DNA of 64,000 nucleotides, from the NCBI GenBank assembly GCA_002747325.1, contig PDOZ01000031.1:18248-82247 (forward strand), read 5' to 3'. Source of the stretch: Rhodobacterales bacterium. Lineage in GTDB: Bacteria; Pseudomonadota; Alphaproteobacteria; Rhodobacterales; Rhodobacteraceae. Positions 7,930 to 16,823 of this stretch are shown here, piece after piece; positions within the stretch are counted from its first letter, which is position 1; every line of letters starts with the position of its first letter. A program made the translations under genes and the position numbers. Below the pieces are notes generated by a model. It made no database searches. It was not told where the DNA came from and was given only the letters and a program-made list of their open reading frames with translations.

Positions 7930-9759
7930 TTAATCCTCGGCAATAAAGCCGCCCGATTGCCGCGCCCAGAGGTCGGCATAAATCCCGCCCCGCGCCAGAA
8001 GCACTTCATGCGGCCCATCTTCGACCACCCGCCCCTGATCCAGCACAATGATGCGATCCATGCGCTGAATGGTGGACAAGCGGTGCGCAATGGCAATCAC
8101 CGTTTTGCCCTCCATCATGCCGTAAAGCGTGTCCTGAATGGCGGCTTCCACCTCGCTGTCGAGCGCCGAAGTTGCCTCATCCAGCACCAGAATCGGCGCG
8201 TCTTTGAGCATGACACGGGCAATGGCGATGCGCTGGCGCTGTCCGCCCGAAAGCTTGACGCCGCGCTCACCGACATGAGCGGAATAGCCGGTGCGCCCCT
8301 GCGGGTCTTCCAACTTCTGGATCATCTCATGCGCTTCCGCCCGCCTGGCGGCAGCAATCATCTCCGCCTCGCTCGCACCGGGCCGACCATAGAGAATATT
8401 GGCGCGCACGGAACGATGCAGCAGGGAATTGTCCTGCGTCACCATGCCGATCTGACGGCGCAGACTGTCCTGCGTCACCATGCGAATATCCTGACCGTCG
8501 ATCAGAATGCGCCCCTCCTCCGGGTCGCGGAACCGCAATAGCAGGTTGACCAGCGACGTCTTGCCCGCGCCGGACCGACCAACCAGCCCAACCCGCTGCC
8601 CGGCCCCGATCTCCAGCGACACATGATCCAGCCCGCCCGAGCCTTTGCCATAATGATGCGACAGATCGTCGATGCGGATCGCGCCCTTCTGGAAGGCCAG
8701 CGCCGGCGCATTCGGGGCGTCGATCACCTCATGCGGCACGGAAATCGAACGCAGCCCCTCGCGGATCACGCCAGCATGTTCGAAAAGCTGTGTCGTCACC
8801 CACATGATCCAAGCGGACATATTGTTGAGCCGAATGGTCAGTGTCGCGGCGGCAGCGACTTCGCCAACAGAGACCACCCCCTGAAGCCAATAATACACCG
8901 CCATCCCCAGAACGCTCCCCATCAAAATGCCATTCAGCACATTGAGACTGAAGGTCATTTCCGTTATCAGGCGCAGAAAGCGGAAAAAGCGCAGCCGGTG
9001 GCGCTTGAGAGCAGAAAGAACATATTTCTCCTCCCCCTCGCCCTGCGCAAACAACTTCACGCTTTCTATATTGGCATAAGCGTCAACGATGCGCCCGCTG
9101 AGCAGGGAACGCGCGTCCGACCATTTTTCCGACGCCTGCCCGACCCGGATAGCCAGCCAGCGGGTATAGACAATATACACCCCGACCCAGATCACCAACG
9201 GCACCGCCAGTACCGGGTGCATCTGCCCAAGGATGATCGAAGCGGTGACAGCGTAGGTTGCCGCAAACCAGATCGCTTCAAAGGCAAGATAGGTGCCGCC
9301 TTCAACTGCGCCGCCAAGCTGCATCACCCGGTTAGACAGCCGCCCGGCGAAATCATTCTGAAAGAAGCTGACCGACTGACCCAGCAAATGTTTATGCGCC
9401 CGCCAGCGGGTCTGGTCGTGTAAACTGCTCACCATCCCCTGCTCCATCAACAAGCTGTTGAGGCCGATAATGGCGGGGCGCAGGAACAGGATGAACAGCA
9501 AGGCAAGCAGAAGCTCCCAGCCATGCGTGGACAGAAATTCCGCAGGTGGGGTCGCGTTCATCAGGTCAATGAGGCGGCCGGCGTAAAAGATCAGCCCGGC
9601 TTCGATCAGCGCGATCAGACCACTGGTCAAAGCCATCAGCGCCATGAGCGGGCCGAAGCCCTTATATTGCGTTTTCAGGTAAGGCCAGAGCTTACCCGGC
9701 GGGGTGTCCCGGCGCCACGGGCGAAACGGGTCGATAAGGTTTTCGAAAAATCGAAACAT
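7930..9759 (-). CDS. ABC exporter, fused transmembrane and ATPase domains
   Basis: I take the ATG at 9759 (MFRFFENLIDPF), which has GGAG seven bases upstream; an upstream ATG at 9771 lacks one. The 609 residues form a half-transporter. Six membrane helices in the first ~340 residues (for example LMALMALTSGLIALIEAGL and LLLALLFILFLRPAIIGL) are followed by a nucleotide-binding domain with Walker A GRSGAGKTS, Q-loop VTQDN, signature LSGGQ, Walker B ILVLDEATSALD and the H-loop AHRLS. This is the MsbA/LmrA-type exporter family, expected to work as a dimer. The substrate (lipid, drug or peptide) cannot be read from sequence, and the neighbours give no clue. Confidence 0.92.
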   Translation of the reverse strand: MFRFFENLIDPFRPWRRDTPPGKLWPYLKTQYKGFGPLMALMALTSGLIALIEAGLIFYAGRLIDLMNATPPAEFLSTHGWELLLALLFILFLRPAIIGLNSLLMEQGMVSSLHDQTRWRAHKHLLGQSVSFFQNDFAGRLSNRVMQLGGAVEGGTYLAFEAIWFAATYAVTASIILGQMHPVLAVPLVIWVGVYIVYTRWLAIRVGQASEKWSDARSLLSGRIVDAYANIESVKLFAQGEGEEKYVLSALKRHRLRFFRFLRLITEMTFSLNVLNGILMGSVLGMAVYYWLQGVVSVGEVAAAATLTIRLNNMSAWIMWVTTQLFEHAGVIREGLRSISVPHEVIDAPNAPALAFQKGAIRIDDLSHHYGKGSGGLDHVSLEIGAGQRVGLVGRSGAGKTSLVNLLLRFRDPEEGRILIDGQDIRMVTQDSLRRQIGMVTQDNSLLHRSVRANILYGRPGASEAEMIAAARRAEAHEMIQKLEDPQGRTGYSAHVGERGVKLSGGQRQRIAIARVMLKDAPILVLDEATSALDSEVEAAIQDTLYGMMEGKTVIAIAHRLSTIQRMDRIIVLDQGRVVEDGPHEVLLARGGIYADLWARQSGGFIAED

Positions 9760-9953
9760 AACGGTCTCCATAAGGGAGGAAAGATGTATGAGGGGATACC
9801 TCGAGGCAAATGCGGGGCCGGTAAACACGGCCCATCAGGACCGGCACTATGGCTTAAATAAAATCCTGATGTTCAACATTGACGCCTCCGTTATGCGTTT
9901 CGCCCTTGATAGCGCGAGGCAAACATCTTGTCACCCCTCTTTGTCGGAGAGGC

Positions 9954-9985
9954 CGTGTTGTGAGTATTTGGACTAAGAAGAAGCC
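9954..9985 (-). repeat. TTCTTCTTAG-type gene-end motif, copy 2
   Basis: On the minus strand it reads TTCTTCTTAGTCCAAATACT followed by CACAACACGGCC. It is almost identical over 31 bases to the copy at 38806. It lies downstream of meaB in the sense direction. Confidence 0.75.
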
Positions 9986-10020
9986 CAGACCGAAGGGGAT
10001 AAAACACCCGCGCCCCTTCT

Positions 10021-10136
10021 TAGAGCAGAAATCGCTAAATTTGAATCAAAATTCTCTGCCTCTCCATCAGCATCCTGCTGATTTCGAACGCGAATTTTGA
10101 TGCACCACGTTGCAGATTAAATCGATTTCTTCTTAG
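10021..10136. repeat. Nested palindromic repeat, copy A
   Basis: The left end is TAGAGCAGAAATCGCTAAAT. Inner arms ATCAAAATTC and GAATTTTGAT enclose the central stem ATCAGCA-tcc-TGCTGAT, then the invariant core ATTTCGAACGCGAATTTTGA. The right arm GATTAAATCGATTTC merges into a TTCTTCTTAG motif. Confidence 0.85.
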
Positions 10137-10158
10137 CAAAAATACTCAAACCCGAGCG
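10127..10158 (+). repeat. TTCTTCTTAG-type gene-end motif, copy 3
   Basis: It reads TTCTTCTTAGCAAAAATACT then CAAACCCGAGCG. It is antisense to, and 25 bases from, the meaB stop codon, and it overlaps the right end of palindromic repeat copy A. Confidence 0.75.
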
Positions 10159-10182
10159 CGCGAACCCAGCCAGAGCTGAAAG

Positions 10183-11157
10183 TCAATCAGCCAACTGTTG
10201 CAACAAGCGTTCCGCGGCGGCGGTTGGAGAGGTAATGCCGGTGGCAACTTCGCGGCCAAGCGCATCGAGGCGGGCGCGGTTTTCCGGTTCGTTGAGGGTG
10301 GCGAGCAGGCGCTGGCGCACCTCTTCTTCGAACCAGTGGCGGGCCTGCGTGGCGCGGCGGTGTTGCCAATGGTGGTGTTCGCGGCGCCAGTTGGTCAGGG
10401 TCAGCATATCTTGCCAGGCTTCCGGCAAGCCATCGCCCGTTACGGCGGAGACCATGCTGGCTTTGGGGAAGCCTTCCGGGTCTTGCGGGCGTTTGCGCAA
10501 GAGGCGCAGGGCGCCCGCGTAATCGGCGCAGGTGCGCATCGCGGTTTCCTTCAGCGCGCCGTCGGCCTTGTTGATCAGGATCATGTCGGCCATTTCCATG
10601 ATACCGCGTTTGACACCCTGCAATTCGTCCCCCCCCGCGGGGGCGATGAGCAGCACGAACAGGTCGGCCATTTCGGACACCATGGTCTCGGATTGCCCCA
10701 CGCCGACAGTTTCGATCAGCACCGCATCAAATCCCGCCGCCTCGCAGAGCGCCACCGCCTCGCGGGTGCGGCGCGCCACGCCGCCGAGCTGGCTTTGCGC
10801 GGGCGAGGGGCGGATGAAAGCATTCGGTTCGCGCGACAGCTCTTCCATGCGGGTCTTGTCGCCCAGAATAGAACCGCCGGAACGGGCGGAAGAAGGATCG
10901 ACCGCCAGCACCGCCACCCGGTTCCCCTCGCTCAGAAGGAACATGCCGAAGGCTTCGATGAAGGTGGATTTACCAACGCCGGGCGTGCCGGACAGGCCGA
11001 TGCGGATCGCTTCGCGGCCCGTATGTTTCACCGCTTCGATCAGCTCCGCCGCCTGTTTCCGGTGATCCTCACGCGCGCTTTCCACCAGCGTGATGCCACG
11101 GGCCAGCGCACGGCGTTCCCCGGCGATGATCCGGCTGGCAAGATCCTGAATATCCAT
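10183..11157 (-). CDS. meaB: MeaB/ArgK-family G-protein chaperone of methylmalonyl-CoA mutase
   Basis: The ATG at 11157 (GGAG twelve bases upstream) gives 324 residues, the usual length. The Walker A loop GLSGTPGVGKST is at residues 54-65, followed by AVDPSSARSGGSILGDKTRM, the switch segment ETVGVGQSE and NKAD. These are diagnostic of MeaB/MMAA GTPases, which protect and reload adenosylcobalamin-dependent methylmalonyl-CoA mutase. No mutase gene is next to it here, unlike in many genomes. The older name ArgK (LAO transport kinase) refers to the same family. The N-terminal helices of MeaB are present; the C-terminal dimerisation region is WFEEEVRQRLLATL onward. Confidence 0.93.
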   Translation of the reverse strand: MDIQDLASRIIAGERRALARGITLVESAREDHRKQAAELIEAVKHTGREAIRIGLSGTPGVGKSTFIEAFGMFLLSEGNRVAVLAVDPSSARSGGSILGDKTRMEELSREPNAFIRPSPAQSQLGGVARRTREAVALCEAAGFDAVLIETVGVGQSETMVSEMADLFVLLIAPAGGDELQGVKRGIMEMADMILINKADGALKETAMRTCADYAGALRLLRKRPQDPEGFPKASMVSAVTGDGLPEAWQDMLTLTNWRREHHHWQHRRATQARHWFEEEVRQRLLATLNEPENRARLDALGREVATGITSPTAAAERLLQQLAD

Positions 11158-11282
11158 GCGGCGCTCTCCGTGCATTTTGGCTCTTTGCTGTTTTGGCGTT
11201 CCGGGCGGGCAAAGTCCAGCCGATAGCGCCAACACTGGACAAAACGGGTTTTCGCGCGCAAGCTGACCCAGAGGAGACCCGA

Positions 11283-11939
11283 ATGCGCGCTGTATTATTG
11301 AGTCTGGCCCTACTGGCCGCCAAACCCGTTTTTTCTGAAACCCTGCTGGACGCGGAGCTGACAGTGCGGGTTGTTGGCATTTCCGTCGGGCGGATCACTC
11401 TGGTGCAAAACGGCACCGAACGCGCCTATATTGCACGCGGGCGGTTGGAACCGACTGCGATTGTCGCCACGCTCAAAGACGTGTTTACCGTCATGCGTGC
11501 GGAGGGGCGGTTCCGGCAGGGGCAGATGTATCCGACCTCTTACACCGAGGACATCAACACCGGCGAACGCGTGGGGCACTCAGAGGCGCGGTTTGGTGCG
11601 GGGGACAAGCGGATTGATCCGTTGAGCGCGATGATTGATCTGGTTCGCAGCCGCCCGGCAAGTGCGGGCTGTGGTATGACGCGGAAAATGTGGGACGGCA
11701 CGCGGGGGCATGTGCTGATCCTCAAGCGCAGTGCCAGCGGAAAGGGCATTGCGCGGTGTTTCTGGCGCCTTGAGCGCACTTCGGGCTATACCGCCGAGCA
11801 ACTGGCGAAAATGTCGGGCTATGACATCAACATGACCTACCGCGTCGAGGCCGGCCATTGGGTCTTTTCCTATGGCGAAGTTGACACGATTTACGGCAGC
11901 GCCACCCTTGTGCCGACCCGGCTCCGGCAGGCGCAATAG
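11283..11939 (+). CDS. DUF3108 exported protein
   Basis: The ATG at 11283, with AGGAG upstream, gives 218 residues. It starts with a signal peptide (MRAVLLSLALLAAKPVFS). The mature part fits the DUF3108 pattern: an opening beta-rich ELTVRVVGISVGRITL segment, then ALKDVF-like and MYPTSYTEDINTG segments, two cysteines (in SAGCGMTRKMWDGTRGH and IARCFWRLER), and a C-terminal YEMTYRVEAGHWVF-type strand. DUF3108 proteins are secreted or periplasmic and of unknown function. It diverges from meaB and precedes hrpB by 39 bases on the same strand, so the two may be co-transcribed. Confidence 0.82.
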   Translation: MRAVLLSLALLAAKPVFSETLLDAELTVRVVGISVGRITLVQNGTERAYIARGRLEPTAIVATLKDVFTVMRAEGRFRQGQMYPTSYTEDINTGERVGHSEARFGAGDKRIDPLSAMIDLVRSRPASAGCGMTRKMWDGTRGHVLILKRSASGKGIARCFWRLERTSGYTAEQLAKMSGYDINMTYRVEAGHWVFSYGEVDTIYGSATLVPTRLRQAQ

Positions 11940-11978
11940 ACCGCTGGTCAAAAGGGGCGCGCCGGGGGATAAGAGGGC

Positions 11979-14420
11979 ATGAACGCCTTGCCGATTGATC
12001 CCATTTTGCCCGAACTCTGCCGCGTGCTCGTGCGCGACGGGCGGGCGGTTCTGGTGGCGCCGCCGGGGGCGGGCAAGACGACGCGGGTGCCGCTGGCGCT
12101 GTTGGACCGGATCGACGGTCGGATCGTCATGCTGGAGCCGCGCCGCATCGCCGCGCGCGCCGCCGCCGAGCGCATGGCGGAAACGCTGGGCGAGGCGGTT
12201 GGGCAGCGCGTGGGCTACCGCATTCGCGGCGAGGCCAAGGTCTCGAAAGCCACCCGAATCGAGGTTGTCACCGAGGGGATTCTGACCCGAATGCTGCAAT
12301 CGGACCCGGCGCTGGAAGGGATCGGCGCGGTGATTTTCGACGAATTTCACGAGCGTTCCCTTGCCGCCGATCTGGGGCTGGCGCTGGCATGGGAAAGCCG
12401 GGGCGTGCTGCGCGAAGACCTGAAAATTCTGGTCATGTCGGCGACGCTGGACGCCGAGCCGGTGGCCGCGCTTCTGGACGACGCGCCGATCGTGACCAGC
12501 GAGGGGCGCAGCTTCCCGGTCGAGACCCGCTGGCGCGAGCGGCCTTTAGGCAAGCGCGAACGATTGGAAGCGGCGGTCGCGGAAACGGTGTTGCAGGCCC
12601 TGCGCGAAAGCAGCGGCGGCGTACTGGTCTTTCTGCCCGGCGAGGGGGAAATCCGGCGCACGGCGGCAGCGCTGAAGGGCAAATTACCGGGCGATGTCGC
12701 CTTGCACACGCTGTTCGGCGCGATGGACCCGAAAGCCCAGCGCGCAGCGATCCGACCAGCGAAACAGGGGCGCAAGATCGTGCTGGCCACGTCGATTGCG
12801 GAAACCTCGCTGACCATTGAGGACGTGCGGGTGGTGATTGACGCGGGCAAGGCACGGCGGGCGCGCACCGATCCCGGCTCCGGCATGTCGCGGCTGGTTA
12901 CGGAGCGGGTCTCCAAGGCGGAGGCCGAGCAGCGGCGCGGGCGGGCCGGGCGCGTGGCGGAAGGCGTGTGTTACCGACTGTGGACCAAGGGCGAAGAGGG
13001 CGGCATGGCACCGTTTCCGCCCGCCGAAATTGAAGTTGCCGACCTGGCGCCGCTGGCGTTGGAACTGGCGGTTTGGGGAGCGGGGGACGGCGCGGATCTG
13101 GCCTTTCTGACGCCGCCCAATCCGGGCGTTCTGGCCGAAGCGCGGCGCTTGTTGCAAGGCTTGGGGGCGCTCGAGGAGGCCGGGCGGATCACGGCGCATG
13201 GCCGGGCGATGGCACGCCTGCCGGTGCATCCGCGCATCGCCCATATGCTGTTGATCGCGGAACGGGAGGCGGCGGAGGTGGCTGCGCTGTTGGAAGCACG
13301 CGACCCGCTGCCGCGCGGCATGGGAACGCGGTTTGACTTGCGCCTTGCCGCCCTGCGAGACCCGAAGAAATTTGAACGTGAACAAGGGGTTAGCTTGTCG
13401 CGTGCGGCGCTGGAACCGATCCGGCAGGAGGCGAAGCGCCTGCGCCGCCTTGCACCCGATGGCACCACGCCCGATTACAGCGCCGCGCAGATGGCCGCGC
13501 TGGCCTACCCGGATCGCGTCGGGCTGCGCCGTCCCGGCGACGCGCCGCGCTATGTGCTGTCCGGCGGGCGCGGGGCGGAACTGGACGCGGAAGACGCACT
13601 GGCCGGGCAGCGCCTGATCGTGTTGCTGGACAGCGATGGCGGCAAGCGAGAGGCGCGGGCGCGGCTGGTGGTGCCGATCAGCGAGGCCGAGTTGCGCGCG
13701 GTGCATGGGGCGGCGATTTCGTGGGTCGCGCGCTGCGAATGGTCCCGGCGCGAACGCCGCGTTCTGGCGCGCCGGCAGGAGCGGTTCGGGGCGGTCGTGC
13801 TGGCGGATCAGACGTGGAAAGACGCGCCGGAAGAGGCGGTGGCGCGCGCCATGCTGGATGGGGTGCGCGAACTGGGCCTGCGCCCCTCCCCCGCCGCTGC
13901 CCGCTTCCTCGCCCGCGCCCGGCTCGCACAGGCGGAGGGGATGCCGGATATGTCCGAGGCGGCGCTGATGGCGGAACTGGAGGACTGGCTCCTGCCGCAT
14001 CTTGGCGGGGTGCGCAGCGCGGCAGATTGGAAGAAATTCGACCTGACCGACGCCTTGCGGGCGCGGCTCGACTGGGGCCAGATGCAGCGGCTGGACAAAA
14101 TCGCGCCGCCGCATTTCACCACCCCGATGGGCCGCAAAGTGCCAGTTGATTACGCGGGCGAGGCGCCGGAAATCGCGGTGCGTTTGCAGGAAATGTTCGG
14201 CGTCACGCAGCACCCAATGATCGGCAACACCCCCCTGCGCATCACCCTGCTCAGCCCTGCCGGGCGCCCGGTGCAGACCACCGCCGACCTGCCCGCTTTC
14301 TGGCAAAATTCCTATGCCGATGTGCGCAAGGACATGCGCGGGCAATACCCGAAACACCCCTGGCCCGAAGACCCCGCTCAGGCCGACCCAACCCTGCGCG
14401 CAAAGCCGCGCAAGCGTTAA
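11979..14420 (+). CDS. hrpB: ATP-dependent RNA helicase HrpB (DEAH/RHA type)
   Basis: The 813-residue protein has the standard HrpB length and order. Motif I PPGAGKTT is at residues 28-35, motif Ia LEPRRIAARAAA near 52-63, motif II DEFHER at 121-126 (a DEFH variant) and motif III SATLD. Motif V is STSIAETSLTIE-like (ATSIAETSLTIEDVRVVID) and motif VI is QRRGRAGR. HA2 and HrpB C-terminal domains follow, ending ...YPKHPWPEDPAQADPTLRAKPRKR. It is presumed to be an RNA helicase of uncertain target. GAGGGC precedes the ATG. Large open frames on the opposite strand (for example 12684-14549) are GC-driven shadows. Confidence 0.96.
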   Translation: MNALPIDPILPELCRVLVRDGRAVLVAPPGAGKTTRVPLALLDRIDGRIVMLEPRRIAARAAAERMAETLGEAVGQRVGYRIRGEAKVSKATRIEVVTEGILTRMLQSDPALEGIGAVIFDEFHERSLAADLGLALAWESRGVLREDLKILVMSATLDAEPVAALLDDAPIVTSEGRSFPVETRWRERPLGKRERLEAAVAETVLQALRESSGGVLVFLPGEGEIRRTAAALKGKLPGDVALHTLFGAMDPKAQRAAIRPAKQGRKIVLATSIAETSLTIEDVRVVIDAGKARRARTDPGSGMSRLVTERVSKAEAEQRRGRAGRVAEGVCYRLWTKGEEGGMAPFPPAEIEVADLAPLALELAVWGAGDGADLAFLTPPNPGVLAEARRLLQGLGALEEAGRITAHGRAMARLPVHPRIAHMLLIAEREAAEVAALLEARDPLPRGMGTRFDLRLAALRDPKKFEREQGVSLSRAALEPIRQEAKRLRRLAPDGTTPDYSAAQMAALAYPDRVGLRRPGDAPRYVLSGGRGAELDAEDALAGQRLIVLLDSDGGKREARARLVVPISEAELRAVHGAAISWVARCEWSRRERRVLARRQERFGAVVLADQTWKDAPEEAVARAMLDGVRELGLRPSPAAARFLARARLAQAEGMPDMSEAALMAELEDWLLPHLGGVRSAADWKKFDLTDALRARLDWGQMQRLDKIAPPHFTTPMGRKVPVDYAGEAPEIAVRLQEMFGVTQHPMIGNTPLRITLLSPAGRPVQTTADLPAFWQNSYADVRKDMRGQYPKHPWPEDPAQADPTLRAKPRKR

Positions 14421-14495
14421 CCTTCCCCCACATTTCTTGCACTTTTCGCTAAAAGCCCCTAAATATAGGCAAAACAAGAAACTACAGGCGGTTTT

Positions 14496-14954
14496 ATGTC
14501 TCCTCTGATTGCCAAAGCCTGGGACGAAGTTGTGCGCCCCATGATCCAACGTCCGCGCCAGTTGCAGGTCGCGGCGCTGTGCTATCGCAAAGAAGGCGGG
14601 CGCAAGGAAGTGCTGCTGATTACCAGCCGGGGCACCGGGCGCTGGATCCTGCCGAAGGGCTACCTGATGGCGGGCAAATCGGCGGCGGAGGCGGCGCGGA
14701 TCGAGGCATGGGAAGAGGCTGGGGTGCGTCCGGCCAAGGTCTCTGAGGAGCCGGTGGGAGAATATACCTACCTCAAGCGCGACGACGACGGGGTCGGCGC
14801 GCCCTATTCGGCGCAGGTGTATCCGATCAAGGTCAAGCAGTTGGAAGACGACTTCCCGGAACGCGGCCAGCGCAAGCGCCAGTGGATCGCGCCGGAGAAG
14901 GCGGCGGAGCTGGTCGCCGAAAAAGACTTGCAGGCGCTGCTGCGCGATTTCTGA
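14496..14954 (+). CDS. NUDIX hydrolase (DIPP/Ap4A-like) with altered Nudix box
   Basis: The 152-residue enzyme has a Nudix fold: VAALCYRKEGGRKEVLLITS, then RWILPKGYLMAG, then AARIEAWEEAGV. Compared with the consensus G-x5-E-x7-R-E-U-x-E-E-x-G-U, the first Glu is Lys (PKGYLMAGK) and the Arg is Ile (RIEAWEEAGV), while the metal-binding EE pair is kept. The PKG....GK....AA..EAWEEAGV pattern is common in diphosphoinositol-polyphosphate/diadenosine-type NUDIX proteins, so activity is expected but the substrate is unknown. The start is MSPLIAKAWDE at 14496, 75 bases after hrpB. It precedes the phosphate transporter gene by 88 bases. Confidence 0.85.
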   Translation: MSPLIAKAWDEVVRPMIQRPRQLQVAALCYRKEGGRKEVLLITSRGTGRWILPKGYLMAGKSAAEAARIEAWEEAGVRPAKVSEEPVGEYTYLKRDDDGVGAPYSAQVYPIKVKQLEDDFPERGQRKRQWIAPEKAAELVAEKDLQALLRDF

Positions 14955-15042
14955 TCCTGCGTAATCTCATTGCAAAATCGCCCGTGATTGGGTAGCCCGC
15001 CCGGTGAATATCGGTTGAATGCGGATTTGCGCGGGGGAAGTG

Positions 15043-16518
15043 ATGAGCGATAAAGACAATCAGTGGAAAACGCTGGATAAAGACCTGAACAAGATCGGGC
15101 AGGTCGAACTGGCCACCAATTATGTTTCCCGCCCGATGGTGGGTATCGGCATCTCGCTGGTGTTCATCCTGATTGCGGCGATTGGCGCGGCTGTTTTCTT
15201 TGGCCAGCAACCGACCAATTTCGTCATCGTCGCCGCTGCGGCCTTTGGCGCTTACATGGCGCTCAATATCGGCGCCAATGACGTTGCCAACAATATGGGT
15301 CCGGCGGTGGGCGCCAATGCGCTGACCATGGGCGGGGCTATCGTCATTGCCGCGCTGTTTGAGAGCGCAGGGGCGTTGCTGGCCGGGGGCGATGTTGTTT
15401 CGACCATCTCCAAGGGCATTATCGACCCGACCTCGGTCGCCGATTCCAAGGTCTTCATCTGGGCCATGATGGCGGCGCTGATTTCCTCCGCCCTCTGGGT
15501 CAACCTCGCGACCTGGATCGGCGCGCCGGTTTCCACCACCCATTCCGTCGTTGGCGGCGTCATGGGCGCAGGGATCGCGGCGGCGGGGCTGTCGGCGGTC
15601 AACTGGGTCTCGATGTCGAAAATCGCCGCGTCCTGGGTCATTTCGCCGGTGCTGGGCGGGGCGATTGCCGCGTTGTTCCTCGCCTTCATCAAGGCCCGGA
15701 TCGTCTATCAGGACGACAAGATTGCCGCCGCGCGCCGCTGGGTTCCGGTGCTGATCGGCATCATGGCCGGGGCATTTGGCGCCTATCTCGCGGTGAAGGG
15801 GCTCAAGCGCGTGGTGAAAATCGATATCCCGACGGCGCTTCTCATTGGCGCGGCGGTTGGCGCGCTGGCCTATGTCATTTCCGCGCCGCTGATCCGCAAA
15901 CAATCCGAAGGGCTGGAAAACCGCAACAAGTCACTCAAAACCCTGTTCGGCCTGCCGCTGGTGATCTCCGCCGCGCTGCTGTCCTTTGCGCATGGGGCCA
16001 ATGACGTGGCCAACGCGGTCGGACCGCTCGCCGCCATCGTGCATGCCGAAAGCATCGGGGAATTTGCTGGCAAGGTCGCCATCCCGCTCTGGGTCATGGT
16101 GATCGGGGCGTTCGGCATTTCCTTCGGTCTCATGCTCTTCGGCCCGAAACTGATCCGCATGGTTGGCAGTCAGATCACCAAGCTCAACCCGATGCGCGCC
16201 TATTGCGTTTCCCTGTCCGCCGCCATCACGGTGATCGTTGCCTCCTGGCTCGGCCTGCCGGTTTCCTCGACCCATATCGCGGTTGGCGGCGTGTTCGGCG
16301 TTGGCTTTTACCGCGAATGGCACATGATCCGGCGTCGGCGCGAGGTAAACGCCGCGCAGCCGGATCACAAGCGCCTGCCGGGCGAGGAAATGCGCCGCCG
16401 CAAGCTGGTGCGCCGCTCACATTTCATGACCATCGTTGCCGCCTGGGTCATTACCGTGCCCGCAGCGGCGTTGATGTCTGGCGTGATCTTCCTGATGCTC
16501 AACGCCTTCGTATCATAG
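15043..16518 (+). CDS. Low-affinity inorganic phosphate transporter, PiT family
   Basis: I choose the ATG at 15043 (MSDKDNQWKTL), preceded by GGGGGAAG; the upstream ATG at 15019 has no such site. The 491-residue inner-membrane protein carries the paired PHO-4 signatures GANDVANNMGPAVG in the first half and HGANDVANAVGPLAA in the second. It has about ten hydrophobic helices, two SSTH-type loops (PVSTTHSVVGGV, PVSSTHIAVGGV) and a cytosolic Lys/Arg-rich loop near residues 420-455. It imports phosphate with H+ or a metal-phosphate complex. No PhoU-like gene precedes it. The TAG stop (16516-16518) is formed at the insertion point of a TA-flanked MITE-like element. Confidence 0.94.
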   Translation: MSDKDNQWKTLDKDLNKIGQVELATNYVSRPMVGIGISLVFILIAAIGAAVFFGQQPTNFVIVAAAAFGAYMALNIGANDVANNMGPAVGANALTMGGAIVIAALFESAGALLAGGDVVSTISKGIIDPTSVADSKVFIWAMMAALISSALWVNLATWIGAPVSTTHSVVGGVMGAGIAAAGLSAVNWVSMSKIAASWVISPVLGGAIAALFLAFIKARIVYQDDKIAAARRWVPVLIGIMAGAFGAYLAVKGLKRVVKIDIPTALLIGAAVGALAYVISAPLIRKQSEGLENRNKSLKTLFGLPLVISAALLSFAHGANDVANAVGPLAAIVHAESIGEFAGKVAIPLWVMVIGAFGISFGLMLFGPKLIRMVGSQITKLNPMRAYCVSLSAAITVIVASWLGLPVSSTHIAVGGVFGVGFYREWHMIRRRREVNAAQPDHKRLPGEEMRRRKLVRRSHFMTIVAAWVITVPAAALMSGVIFLMLNAFVS

Positions 16519-16823
16519 GGCGTAGACCCATAATCCCTGCGCCACTGGCGCCAAATCCGCGAAAGATCAGTGGGTTGGCGCGCGCAGGACATAGTGGGTC
16601 TATTTCCAAGCGCGTCGGGCTGCTGATATGTAGCGGATTTGACGTCGTTTTTCCGAAGGAAAACCGTTTACAGAAGGCCCGCCTGCGGCGGGACGATTTG
16701 CCAGATTTTTGCCCTGAGCGTCTTCGCGACCCCTTGAAATAGCCCCACTATTCCTGCGGCGCCGCTCATAGTCAGAGCAAAAATCTGACAAACCAGTGAT
16801 GCAGGGAGTATGGGTCTACGCCC
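16518..16823. mobile_element. 306-bp MITE-like element with 23-bp terminal inverted repeats and TA duplication
   Basis: The left terminus GGGCGTAGACCCATAATCCC and the inverted right terminus GGGCGTAGACCCATACTCCC match at 19 of 20 bases, and the match continues into TGC on both sides. TA flanks each end (16516-16517 and 16824-16825), the target duplication typical of IS630/Tc1-mariner transposition. Inside are further inverted pairs: GCAGGACATAGTGGGTCTAT (16580s) against GCAGGAATAGTGGGGCTATT inverted (16730s), and CAGATTTTTGCCCTGA against its near complement at 16777-16792, plus small hairpins CCCGCC-tgc-GGCGGG and TTTTCC-gaa-GGAAAA. There is no transposase, so it would be non-autonomous. Confidence 0.8.

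Larger units (their letters stand above)
9760..10182. other. 423-bp intergenic region rich in repeats
   Basis: No gene was found between the ABC exporter and meaB, although both genes share a strand. The stretch holds, in order, a short GAGGGGATACCTC-type hairpin near 9790, a minus-oriented TTCTTCTTAG motif at 9962-9985, a palindromic repeat at 10021-10136 and a plus-oriented TTCTTCTTAG motif at 10127-10158, 25 bases from the meaB stop. The repeats together occupy nearly half of it. Confidence 0.7.

Noticed and set aside
12684..14549. A 621-residue minus-strand frame opposite hrpB
   Set aside because: Antisense shadow of hrpB with biased composition and no recognisable motif.
16600..16791. 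A 63-residue frame inside the 306-bp element
   Set aside because: It runs through the inverted repeats, has a basic unstructured composition and no ribosome site; the element looks non-coding.
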